Of a DNA stretch of 64,000 bases, positions 43,801 through 51,594 are shown in pieces. The stretch is from Flavobacterium sp. ENC (GTDB lineage Bacteria > Bacteroidota > Bacteroidia > Flavobacteriales > Flavobacteriaceae): NCBI RefSeq assembly GCF_020991415.1, contig NZ_JAJMOY010000010.1:62001-126000 (forward strand). The letters run 5' to 3'. The notes under the pieces were generated by a model. The model was not told the origin of the DNA. It worked only from the letters and a program-made list of their open reading frames with translations, and did not search any database. The position numbers and the translations under genes are program-made. How positions within the stretch are numbered: the first letter of the stretch is position 1; the number at the start of each line of letters is the position of its first letter.

Positions 43801-44016
43801 GCAGAAATCCGTACAATGCTGATGGTACTTCAAACCAGTTTAACTAATGCACAAGTGAATGTTTTTACCTATAAGCCTCTGGTTGGAATAACAAGTACAA
43901 TAGATGTTAAGGGTAGAAATACGTATTATGAATATGATGAATTTAATAGATTGAAAACTGTAAAGGATCATGATGGTAAAATTCTCTCAGAAAATGAATA
44001 CCATTATAAAAACTAA
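40801..44016 (+). CDS. RHS/YD-repeat protein, N-terminal partner of a split RHS pair
   Basis: The 1071-residue protein has a signal peptide (RKILLLILLLFAFSNIKAQ). An SpvB-like opening follows at about 35-105 (YGNVPVNMYTGSIDLKIPIT, DPPGINWTLLAGGRITRQL). Strand-rich YD-type repeats end with RNTYYEYDEFNRLKTVKDHD. There is no RHS core or toxin tip; these are in the next gene 12 bp away. The pair looks like a split shell, comparable to TcB/TcC where two chains form one hollow cage. That assembly is inference. Confidence 0.8.
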   Translation: MRKILLLILLLFAFSNIKAQGSFGEELVPIKSPQSHSFEKYGNVPVNMYTGSIDLKIPITSFDAGGMNVPVILSYDSSGFIPHKKSDPPGINWTLLAGGRITRQLNKVPDEYVGFISPDTGGWGYKNDCSGFLAGVKANPSNNVNAYKVTGGTGFYNFTQWVFGSASNSYETHPDVFNFNALGISGKFMVGNDGNVLVESEDPGIKVDLSQMALYNYAECIPPASTIIITDGKGNRYFFGGDLSKYEISYSRVKSTSKEDNMPVINSFSLSKIILSTGSVIEFNYITDSFPDLFCENASTIGTKQYPNGLLISMESSYQQGLSSGSLRTCPANQSGFLCGQSYSTLSSADTYYSFLKKSILSSIKFGDYEIRINYKDIGYAVKYESNSAPSIYNNDNEWVIDNVETYTGLDLLKKTTFIYSNLGGSNPRPFLTALKELDANQQYSFEYYNTTSLPPYYTTGIDHWGYWNFKDNNTSIAPFDNSYNISTGDYNLINTPRDPDPLAYNTALLSKITYPTKGYTSYEYEPHYYGKRVERNSASLFLPALTNNGGLAGGARIKKVINYSAEGILSSQKEYQYVSGLNGNISSGILMNWPRYQYFFTQNTNGIISTKLQVTSSNIQTISLDSYNVGYSKVFEIESGKGYTENNFSTYETHPDTFASEISNTRLYLEGSVVSGSVSLNENDFAPLNLFKNSKFQGSDKSILRGKLLTQKIFKQSDLSNPVKTVEYQYTDNVEFNPNNQIDNNKYVSVNQISGLRVQGYKKYMNASYLKKNITREFYSGNEIKTEQEYFYDAPRHLNVSRDSKLNSNNIVELKRYKYANDYVFPPLSTIPAANEIHDLAALVSNNVVDIPVEINNSIVKGGVEYVTGGKLNYFEDLKVEKTFELETNDLINVSGFNFSTVNPTGFVFDSRYKEAATFPKYDSKGNILEIKPADGITTSYIWGYNNQYPIAKVINATYQDITNVLGTATLTQLNNGYKQVVVSPGPPQVIYKNIALTDAEIRTMLMVLQTSLTNAQVNVFTYKPLVGITSTIDVKGRNTYYEYDEFNRLKTVKDHDGKILSENEYHYKN

Positions 44017-44028
44017 TTCAAGAGAAAT

Positions 44029-47000
44029 ATGAAAAGTATAACCATATTAGTATTTATACTGTTTTCTGCTGTAGTATTCAGTCAAACCCAAACAGAAAAT
44101 TATATAAAAAGTACAACTTATAAAGTAGAATCCACTGTAAAGATTCCCAACCCTACAATATCCCAAGTCAATCAAAATATTACCTACTTTGATGGTCTGG
44201 GCAGATCTATTCAGCAAATAGCTCATAAACAATCTGCTACCGGAAAAGATATTGTTATACCGATACAATATGATTCTTTTGGCCGTCAGGCAAGAGAATA
44301 TTTACCCTATGTGCCTGCAACAGCCGCTTCTCTTGATTATAAAACGAATGCACTAACCGATGTTGGGTCTTTTTACGATATCCCTGCATACGACAAGACT
44401 ACTAATCCCTACTCACAAAAAGAATTTGAAGCTTCACCATTGGACAGGGTTTTAAAACAAGCAGCTCCGGGAAATGATTGGAAAAGTGGGAACGGCCACG
44501 AAATAAAATTTGAATACCAAACTAATTCGGGTAGTGGGGCTAATGAAGATAAAGTAAAGAATTTTGGTGTGGATTTAAGTAATCTGAACACGACTAATAC
44601 AGTAAAATTAGTAAATAACGGTTATTATATAGCAAATGATTTATACAAAACTATAATTTACGATGAGAATACAGCTGCTGTGCCTCTGGAGATAAGTGGA
44701 TCAACAGTAGAGTTTAAAAACAAACAAGGGCAGGTGGTTTTAAAAAGAACGTACGGAGCTTCTGGACAAGGTATAACTATTGAAAGACACGACACTTATT
44801 ATGTTTATGATGATTTAGGAAATCTTACTTTTGTCATTCCTCCAAAAGCATCAGATATAATTTTCTCAAATACAAGTAACCAAACTGATATAACATCTGT
44901 AGAAACTGTCTCTTTAGGAAATAGTGTCTCCTTATCAGCATCAAACAGTATAAGGCTTCTTCCTGGATTTAATGCAAAGGCGGGGAGTACTTTTACAGCC
45001 AGAATTGAAATTGGCAATGAAACTATTTTAGATAACTTATGTTATCAATACAGGTACGATTCCCGTCACAGGTTAATTGAAAAAAAACTGCCCGGCAAAC
45101 AATGGGAGTTTATTGTTTATGACAAATTAGACCGTGTCGTGGCTACAGGGCCTGCTAATTCGCCCTTCAATAATTTAACATCTGCTGGCTGGCTAATCAC
45201 CAAATACGATGCTTTTAACAGACCCGTTATTACGGGCTGGATGCCTGCTGCATCCCTAACTCCTGCTGACAGAAAAAGCATTCAGGCAGCACGAAATTCA
45301 GAAACAACAAACTTTAGCGAAACCAAAACAGCTTCGGTGATTACTACTATCAACAATGTTGATACACGTTATACAAATCTGGTCTGGCCAACTAATTCTG
45401 CTACAGCAGTGCCTGCAACTGTATATCATGTTTTAACGGTGAACTATTATGACAACTATGATTATCCGGCTGCTCCAACGGTTTTTACTGCTGTAGCCGG
45501 ACAGCCTGTTTTTTATAATACCACGGTAAAACCAGTGGGACTTCCAACGGGTTCCTGGACAAGGATTCCTGAAGCCATTACCACAACGCCAATAAAAGCC
45601 GAAATCGGTTATGTGCTTTATGATACTAAAGCCAGACCTATTCGAAATTATATTTCTAATTTCTTAGGAGGATATGAGCAGATCGATACAAATCTGGATT
45701 TCGCCGGAAAAACGATGTATACTATAACCACGCATCAGAGAATAGGCGGAGCGGCAGTGAACACGATCAAAGATGAATATTCCTATTCCAATCAGGACCG
45801 CCTGATTTCTGTGAAACAGACGATTACTGGAGTTTCCCAACAACTTTTAGCCTACAATGAATATGATGAACTAGGGCAGTTAATCTCTAAAAAAGTCGGA
45901 AATAATGAAAATACCCCTTTACAGGTCGTTAACTACAGTTACAATATAAGAGGATGGCTTAAAGGAATTAATAAGGTAGACCTGTTAACAAATGGTGCAG
46001 ATCCAAAGGATTTGTTCGCTTTTGAACTCAAATACAATGATATTGCAGATGTGTCCAAAAAATTATTCAACGGTAATATCAGCCAGACCCGTTGGGCGAG
46101 TGATAATATGGATAAAACCATACGAAATTATATGTATACGTATGATGCGCTAAACAGGCTTAAAAGTGCCACAGACAATGCAGGTCTTTTTAATGAGGAC
46201 AACATACAATATGACAAGAACGGTAATATTTTAAAACTGAAGCGCAAAGGAGCAATTGTAGCGATGCCTTCCATAGCTGTACCTGCCAACTACGGGCTGA
46301 TGGATGACCTGACTTATACTTATGATTCCGGAAACAAACTCCTGAAAGTAGCCGATGCCGCTGCAACCGATCAATACGGTTTTAAGGACGATGCTGTAAA
46401 TACAGCTGCAGATACTGCAGATGATTACACCTATGATGCCAATGGCAATATGCTTACCGATGCCAATAAAGGACTGACGACCAATATTGTTTACAACCAT
46501 TTAAACCTGCCAACCAAAATAATTTTCCCGACAGGGAATATTACTTATCTTTACAATGCTGCCGGACAGAAGGTTCAAAAAATAGTTGTAGAGACATCTC
46601 CGGCAAATACAATCACAACAGAGTATTTAAACGGATTTCAATATAAAAAGATGAATAGCGGAACAACTGAACTACAGTTTTTTCCAATACAGGAAGGATA
46701 TGTGGCCAATAATTCTGGGACGCTCTCGTATGTATTTCAGTATAAGGATCATTTGGGTAATGTACGCCTTAGTTATGCCAAGAATCCAAGTTCCGGTCTT
46801 ATTGATATTATAGAAGAGAACAATTACTATCCTTTTGGACTTGAACATCAGGGATATAATAATACTCCTAAATTTACTTACGGTAATACTATTGCGGAAC
46901 AGTATAAGTACAACGGCAAGGAGCTCCAAGACGAGATGGGGCTTGGCTGGTACGATTATCAGGCACGTAATTATGATCCTGCAATTGGACGTTGGATGAA

Positions 47001-47772
47001 TATTGACCCGCTGGCGGAGAAGAGTAGAAGATTTAGTCCTTACACCTATGCGTTAAATAACCCTGTTTACTTTATCGATCCTGATGGAATGATGGCTACG
47101 CCTCCAGATTGGTATATCGACGATAGGACAGGTAAAGTTTTAGGTCAAGATGGAGCAACAACAAATAATGTTAGGTTAATTGATTCAAATAATTATAATG
47201 ATATTAAAGAAGCAAATGGAGGTTCAACAATGTCAGCAGAAGCTACAGCGCAGTTGCAGAATAGTGAGACAAGTACACTTGTTACTGTGAATGATACACA
47301 GATTCAAAATGAGCTACAGCAAGTAAATGACCAGTCAAGAAATGTTGAACATCAGACTAATATTGTTTTAGACAGAACTAGTGGAGAAGTTAAGGCAGTA
47401 CGTGGAAATCCAGGAGTGGATGGTTTAACAACAATGGATTATGAAACTCGTACAAATAAGGACGGTGTAAGCTATAATACTCAGGGAGGGAATTTATTAT
47501 TGGGTCAAGCTCACGGTCATAATTTAATTAAGGACCCTAATAAAGTAAATATCCCTGGGACATCAGAAGTAGATAAAAATACTGCGGCAAGTTCGGGTGT
47601 TACAATCTATTCTATTGATGCATACAATACGCTAGTCGGTGGTCAAGCGCAAATTAATCGAGTTACTCCAGCAGGTGTGCAAGACAACGGTGTAGGTACG
47701 ACTAAAGGAGCAACAGGGACTGGTAACTTCAACATAGGATTAGATGCATTAAAAAGATGGAGTGGTTTTTAA
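44029..47772 (+). CDS. DUF6443/RHS toxin with JAMM-like C-terminal domain
   Basis: The 1247-residue protein has a signal peptide (SITILVFILFSAVVFSQ), a DUF6443-type N-terminus (NQNITYFDGLGRSIQQIAHK), YD repeats, and an RHS core at about 901-1020 (VFQYKDHLGNVRLSYA, YYPFGLEHQGY, MGLGWYDYQARNYDPAIGRW, NPVYFIDPDGM). The variable C-terminus of about 225 residues contains GQAHGHNLIKDPN and GTSEVDKNTAAS. The HxH at 1162-1164 and SxxD at 1179-1182 match the metal-binding part of JAMM/MPN+ proteases, with SGVTIYSIDAYN after it. If correct, the toxin cleaves proteins or peptide links using zinc. Its neighbour is a lipoprotein immunity candidate, suggesting action in the periplasm. Confidence 0.82.
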   Translation: MKSITILVFILFSAVVFSQTQTENYIKSTTYKVESTVKIPNPTISQVNQNITYFDGLGRSIQQIAHKQSATGKDIVIPIQYDSFGRQAREYLPYVPATAASLDYKTNALTDVGSFYDIPAYDKTTNPYSQKEFEASPLDRVLKQAAPGNDWKSGNGHEIKFEYQTNSGSGANEDKVKNFGVDLSNLNTTNTVKLVNNGYYIANDLYKTIIYDENTAAVPLEISGSTVEFKNKQGQVVLKRTYGASGQGITIERHDTYYVYDDLGNLTFVIPPKASDIIFSNTSNQTDITSVETVSLGNSVSLSASNSIRLLPGFNAKAGSTFTARIEIGNETILDNLCYQYRYDSRHRLIEKKLPGKQWEFIVYDKLDRVVATGPANSPFNNLTSAGWLITKYDAFNRPVITGWMPAASLTPADRKSIQAARNSETTNFSETKTASVITTINNVDTRYTNLVWPTNSATAVPATVYHVLTVNYYDNYDYPAAPTVFTAVAGQPVFYNTTVKPVGLPTGSWTRIPEAITTTPIKAEIGYVLYDTKARPIRNYISNFLGGYEQIDTNLDFAGKTMYTITTHQRIGGAAVNTIKDEYSYSNQDRLISVKQTITGVSQQLLAYNEYDELGQLISKKVGNNENTPLQVVNYSYNIRGWLKGINKVDLLTNGADPKDLFAFELKYNDIADVSKKLFNGNISQTRWASDNMDKTIRNYMYTYDALNRLKSATDNAGLFNEDNIQYDKNGNILKLKRKGAIVAMPSIAVPANYGLMDDLTYTYDSGNKLLKVADAAATDQYGFKDDAVNTAADTADDYTYDANGNMLTDANKGLTTNIVYNHLNLPTKIIFPTGNITYLYNAAGQKVQKIVVETSPANTITTEYLNGFQYKKMNSGTTELQFFPIQEGYVANNSGTLSYVFQYKDHLGNVRLSYAKNPSSGLIDIIEENNYYPFGLEHQGYNNTPKFTYGNTIAEQYKYNGKELQDEMGLGWYDYQARNYDPAIGRWMNIDPLAEKSRRFSPYTYALNNPVYFIDPDGMMATPPDWYIDDRTGKVLGQDGATTNNVRLIDSNNYNDIKEANGGSTMSAEATAQLQNSETSTLVTVNDTQIQNELQQVNDQSRNVEHQTNIVLDRTSGEVKAVRGNPGVDGLTTMDYETRTNKDGVSYNTQGGNLLLGQAHGHNLIKDPNKVNIPGTSEVDKNTAASSGVTIYSIDAYNTLVGGQAQINRVTPAGVQDNGVGTTKGATGTGNFNIGLDALKRWSGF

Positions 47773-47783
47773 AATTTATCAAT

Positions 47784-48290
47784 ATGAAAAATATAATTAT
47801 ATCAAGTTTTGTGTTATTATTTATTAGTTGCACATCAGTTAAAAAAACATATGTAATTCCTTATGTAATTGATGTAAGTGCGGAGAAATCAATTTATAAA
47901 GAAGTTTTTAAATCAACAGAAAAAAACATTGTATTCTACATTGAGCACCTTTCGGATTCAACTTTAAAGTTTCATTTGATTAATTCAAATGATAAGGAAT
48001 TTTTAGAAACAAATAGAAAGCTATTTATTAACGATAAATTTTATCCAATAATTTTTGATACTGATTATCTTTTCTATTCAGAAATGAAGGACGGTCAACC
48101 AATAGTTTCCCATGAAGTAAAAAAGAATATTTATGAAAAAATTTCTATTCCTACTATTCAGGAAAGGGAGAAAAATCCAGAATTATATGGATATAAAAGG
48201 AAGTCGCTTATAATTGATCATAGCATTTATTGGATTCTAGACAAAAAAGGAAAATTATTACAAACTAATTCAGAAATTGTAAAAAAATAG
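47784..48290 (+). CDS. Lipoprotein, candidate immunity to the JAMM-like RHS toxin
   Basis: From ATG 47784 the product is 168 residues with a lipoprotein signal (MKNIIISSFVLLFISCTSVK, lipobox Cys at 16). Strand-rich sequence follows (YVIPYVIDVSAEKSIYKEVF, IVFYIEHLSDSTLKFHLINS, LIIDHSIYWILDKKGKLL). The frame extends upstream to 47757, overlapping the toxin end, but the signal peptide fixes the start. It begins 12 bp after the toxin stop and is followed by a terminator, so it ends the operon. The immunity role is inferred from position. Confidence 0.7.
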   Translation: MKNIIISSFVLLFISCTSVKKTYVIPYVIDVSAEKSIYKEVFKSTEKNIVFYIEHLSDSTLKFHLINSNDKEFLETNRKLFINDKFYPIIFDTDYLFYSEMKDGQPIVSHEVKKNIYEKISIPTIQEREKNPELYGYKRKSLIIDHSIYWILDKKGKLLQTNSEIVKK

Positions 48291-48305
48291 ATAATGAGCC
48301 AAAAG

Positions 48306-48345
48306 AAAAAAACCACTTCTTTATGGAGTGGTTTTTGCTTTTTTT
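48306..48345 (+). terminator. Terminator of the split RHS operon
   Basis: AAAAACCACTTC-TTTAT-GGAGTGGTTTTT stem followed by GCTTTTTTT. Confidence 0.85.
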
Positions 48346-48626
48346 GTAGAGTTAAATAGTGGCTGAAATATCGTAAAGAATATATTCTATAATCAGCGAA
48401 TACAGCCTTGTTATGATTTCTGATGTAGCTCATACCAATTTAAAGAAATATTTTTATATTTATTGATATACTTGCCATTCAATAAGATTAAAAATATCCC
48501 CCCGCTCTCCGAAGTGTTTCTTATAAAAAGCTGCGCAAATGTCTCTGACTTTGCGCAATTTTTTTGATGTTCCTATGAAAACTAAACCTTATTAAAGTCT
48601 CAGACTTTTTATGTTTTAGTTTAAAC

Positions 48627-48660
48627 AAAAAAAAAGCTCCAGATTTCTCTGAAGCTTTTC
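48627..48660 (-). terminator. Terminator of tRNA-fMet (second locus)
   Basis: AAAAAGCTCCAGA-TTTC-TCTGAAGCTTTT hairpin directly after the tRNA on the minus strand. Confidence 0.8.
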
Positions 48661-48667
48661 GTCTTAG

Positions 48668-48740
48668 TAGCGGGAACAGGACTCGAACCTGTGACCTTCG
48701 GGTTATGAGCCCGACGAGCTGCCTACTGCTCTATCCCGCG
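48668..48740 (-). tRNA. Initiator tRNA-fMet (CAT anticodon), second copy
   Basis: 73 nt, identical to 23483-23555, with the same C-U 1-72 mismatch, GGG/CCC anticodon stem and non-encoded CCA. This locus has no GIY-YIG units and shows the ancestral arrangement of tRNA followed by the AAGCTTCAGA-type terminator. Confidence 0.95.
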
Positions 48741-48752
48741 ATGTTTCGGGTG

Positions 48753-48782
48753 CAAAGATACGCCGATTTCTGAGAAAAACAA
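48753..48782 (-). promoter_or_regulatory. Promoter of tRNA-fMet (second locus)
   Basis: On the minus strand TTG (48782-48780), 19 bases, TATCTTTG (48760-48753). Same spacing and context as the first tRNA-fMet promoter. Confidence 0.85.
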
Positions 48783-48808
48783 CGAAAACTTTAAAAAATG
48801 TTTTATTT

Positions 48809-48837
48809 TCTGTATTGGGTTGATATGATTACCTTTG
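48809..48837 (+). promoter_or_regulatory. Promoter of era
   Basis: TACCTTTG at 48830-48837 matches TAnnTTTG and ends 19 bases before the era ATG. A TCTG at 48809-48812 is a possible weak -33 element. Confidence 0.7.
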
Positions 48838-48856
48838 CACAATAAATATTACGCAA

Positions 48857-49738
48857 ATGTCACATAAAGCAGGTTTTGTAAACATCATAGGGAATCCAAA
48901 CGTTGGAAAATCAACATTGATGAACGCCTTTGTTGGAGAAAGATTATCAATTATTACATCAAAAGCACAAACAACACGCCATCGTATTCTTGGAATCGTA
49001 AATGGCGAGGATTTTCAACTTATATTATCGGATACTCCCGGAATCATCAAACCGGCTTATGAAATGCAGGAATCGATGATGAACTTCGTAAAGTCGGCTT
49101 TTGAAGATGCGGATATTCTGGTTTACATGGTAGAGATAGGGGAGCAGGACTTAAAAGATGAAGCTTTCTTTAATAAAATAATCCACGCTAAAATCCCGGT
49201 TTTATTATTGTTGAATAAAATTGACAATTCAAATCAGGAACAACTGGAAGAGCAGGTCGCTTTTTGGACCGCTAAAGTGCCAAACGCAGAGATTTTTCCA
49301 ATTTCGGCTTTGCAGAATTTTAATGTGCCGGAAGTTTTTACAAGAATTATCGATTTATTGCCGGAATCTCCGGCCTATTATCCAAAAGATCAGTTAACAG
49401 ATAAACCGGAACGTTTTTTCGTAAATGAAACCATCCGTGAAAAAATCTTACTGAACTACAGCAAAGAGATTCCATACGCAGTTGAAATCGTAACGGAAGA
49501 ATTTTTTGAAGACGAAAATATCATCAGAATTCGTTCGATTATTATGGTAGAACGCGAAACCCAAAAAGGAATCATCATAGGCCACAAAGGCGCCGCTTTG
49601 AAAAAAGTAGGTACCGAAGCCCGTGCCGATCTGGAAAAATTCTTCGGAAAACAAATCCACATTGAACTGGTTGTAAAAGTGAATAAAAACTGGAGAAGCA
49701 ATGCAAATATGCTGAAACGATTTGGGTATAACCAATAA
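48857..49738 (+). CDS. era: GTPase Era
   Basis: The 293-residue Ras-like GTPase has a KH RNA-binding domain. Motifs: G1 GNPNVGKST at about 11-19, G3 DTPG at about 58-61 (LILSDTPGIIKPAYEMQES), G4 NKID at about 120-123 and G5 SAL. The C-terminal KH domain at about 200-280 has GIIIGHKGAALKKVGTEARA. Era binds 16S rRNA and guides late 30S ribosome assembly. It is divergent from tRNA-fMet and upstream of der. Confidence 0.97.
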   Translation: MSHKAGFVNIIGNPNVGKSTLMNAFVGERLSIITSKAQTTRHRILGIVNGEDFQLILSDTPGIIKPAYEMQESMMNFVKSAFEDADILVYMVEIGEQDLKDEAFFNKIIHAKIPVLLLLNKIDNSNQEQLEEQVAFWTAKVPNAEIFPISALQNFNVPEVFTRIIDLLPESPAYYPKDQLTDKPERFFVNETIREKILLNYSKEIPYAVEIVTEEFFEDENIIRIRSIIMVERETQKGIIIGHKGAALKKVGTEARADLEKFFGKQIHIELVVKVNKNWRSNANMLKRFGYNQ

Positions 49739-50206
49739 GAGCGTTTTCAGTCGCAGTGTTCAGTCTCAGTTTTCAAACTGGAATTGATAATTGTTTCAGA
49801 TTTGCAATTATAAAAAGGCACAGTCAGATTATTCCAGGTTTTTAAATGCCAGTCGTTTATTTTAACTGAGATTGAAAACTGAAAACCGAATCCTTAGCCC
49901 TGATAGAAGTGGAAATCCTTTTGTGAAGCTTTAGCGTAACAAAAGATTACTTTACTTTATTCATATTTAAAGCGGAGTTCAGTGAACTTCGTTTGAAACG
50001 GATAGCAGGAAACAGCTCCTGAAAATACTCCTTAAAATAACAGGAAAAATAATAAAAAACTTAGGTACTTAGAAACTTAGCGACTGAGCCACTTTTTTAC
50101 CTACCTTTGCAAAAAATTAAAATAAAGCATTTTGGATTTATAAGTGATAGAATTTTAGGGAACTAAAAATCTAAAAGCTGTAATCCAAGATCTAAAATTC
50201 AAAAAA
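49739..50206. other. Intergenic region between era and der
   Basis: 468 bp holding the der promoter (50102-50109). The segments CAGTCTCAGTTTTCAAACTG at about 49760 and AACTGAGATTGAAAACTGAA at about 49864 are imperfect reverse complements, so this spacer contains another dispersed palindromic repeat. No gene was seen. Confidence 0.6.
50102..50109 (+). promoter_or_regulatory. Promoter -7 box of der
   Basis: TACCTTTG matches TAnnTTTG and lies about 98 bases upstream of the der ATG. The sequence TTTGC follows as at era. Confidence 0.6.
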
Positions 50207-51517
50207 ATGAATAACATTGTTGCGATAGTAGGAAGACCTAATGTGGGGAAATCAACCCTTTTTAATAGGCTGATACAAAGAAGAGAAGCTATTGTAGATT
50301 CAGTTTCCGGGGTTACCAGAGACAGAAACTACGGTAAAAGCGAGTGGAACGGAAAAGAGTTTTCTGTAATTGATACCGGCGGATATGTTCGCGGAAGTGA
50401 TGACGTATTTGAAGGTGAAATCCGTAAACAAGTAGAGCTTGCTATCGATGAAGCAGATGTTATTATTTTTGTAGTAGATGTAGAGGAAGGGATTACACCA
50501 ATGGATGACGTGGTAGCGCGTTTGTTGCGTAAAGTGACTAAACCCGTTTTATTGGCTGTCAATAAGGTAGATAATGCCATGCGTGAGAAAGATGCACTGG
50601 AGTTTTATAACCTTGGTTTAGGGGAATATTACACATTTGCCAGTATTTCAGGTAGTGGAACCGGAGATTTATTAGATGCCTTAATCGAATCTTTCCCGGA
50701 AAAACCGGAACCTGTTCAGGAAGAGGTAGTTTTACCACGTTTTGCCGTTGTGGGACGTCCGAATGCCGGAAAATCAAGTTTTATCAATGCATTAATTGGT
50801 AAAGAACGTTTCATGGTGACCGATATTGCAGGAACGACACGTGATGCAATTGACACCAAATTTGATCGTTTTGGTTTTGAGTTTAACCTGGTTGATACTG
50901 CGGGAATCCGCCGTAAAGCAAAGGTTAAGGAAGATTTGGAATTTTATTCTGTAATGCGTTCGGTTCGTGCGATTGAGCATGCCGATATTTGTATATTGGT
51001 GATCGATGCCACCAGAGGATTTGAAGGTCAGGATCAGAGTATTTTCTGGCTGGCAGAGAAAAACCGTAAAGGTGTTGTCATCTTAGTGAACAAATGGGAC
51101 TTAGTAGAAAAAGATACCATGTCGACCCGTGATTACGAAGAGAAAATCAAAAAAGAATTAATGCCTTTTACTGATGTGCCCATTTTGTTCGTTTCGGCTC
51201 TAACGAAACAACGTTTATTGAAAGCATTGGAAGCTACGGTTCAGGTTTTTGAAAACAGAAAACAAAGAATCCCGACTTCTAAATTCAATGAATTTATGCT
51301 GAAGGTGATTGAAGCGTATCCGCCGCCAGCGACAAAAGGGAAGTATGTAAAAATTAAATATTGTATGCAGTTGCCGACATTGACCCCTCAGTTTGTGTTT
51401 TTTGCCAATATGCCACAATATGTTAAGGAACCCTACAAGAGATATCTTGAAAATAAGATCAGGGAAAATTGGGATTTTTCAGGAGTGCCGATCGATATTT
51501 ATATCAGGGAGAAATAA
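50207..51517 (+). CDS. der: GTPase Der (EngA)
   Basis: The 436-residue protein has two tandem GTPase domains and a KH-like end. Domain 1: GRPNVGKSTLFNRL at about 8-21, DTGG, NKVD. Domain 2: GRPNAGKSSFINAL at about 182-195, DTAGIRRKAKV, NKWDLVEK. C-terminal region: QRIPTSKFNEFMLKVIEAYP, PPATKGKYVKIKYCMQ and NKIRENWDFSGVPIDIYIRE. Der is required for 50S subunit maturation. It ends before a shared terminator. Confidence 0.97.
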   Translation: MNNIVAIVGRPNVGKSTLFNRLIQRREAIVDSVSGVTRDRNYGKSEWNGKEFSVIDTGGYVRGSDDVFEGEIRKQVELAIDEADVIIFVVDVEEGITPMDDVVARLLRKVTKPVLLAVNKVDNAMREKDALEFYNLGLGEYYTFASISGSGTGDLLDALIESFPEKPEPVQEEVVLPRFAVVGRPNAGKSSFINALIGKERFMVTDIAGTTRDAIDTKFDRFGFEFNLVDTAGIRRKAKVKEDLEFYSVMRSVRAIEHADICILVIDATRGFEGQDQSIFWLAEKNRKGVVILVNKWDLVEKDTMSTRDYEEKIKKELMPFTDVPILFVSALTKQRLLKALEATVQVFENRKQRIPTSKFNEFMLKVIEAYPPPATKGKYVKIKYCMQLPTLTPQFVFFANMPQYVKEPYKRYLENKIRENWDFSGVPIDIYIREK

Positions 51518-51532
51518 AATTCTCTTTCACAA

Positions 51533-51580
51533 AATAAAAAAAGCAACATTTTCAAATTTGAAAATGTTGCTTTTTTGTTT
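51533..51580. terminator. Bidirectional terminator after der
   Basis: AAAGCAACATTTTCAAA is followed directly by its reverse complement TTTGAAAATGTTGCTTT, flanked by A- and T-runs. It serves der and the convergent gene ending at 51595. Confidence 0.92.
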
Positions 51581-51594
51581 TTAATCAAATTAGC

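Larger units (their letters stand above)
48291..48667. other. Spacer between the RHS operon and tRNA-fMet
   Basis: Holds the RHS operon terminator at 48306-48345, a GCTGCGCAAATG...CTTTGCGCAA hairpin at about 48530-48560, and the tRNA terminator at 48627-48660. The segment 48520-48660 is the intact counterpart of the decayed copy at 38198-38360. No coding sequence was seen. Confidence 0.6.
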
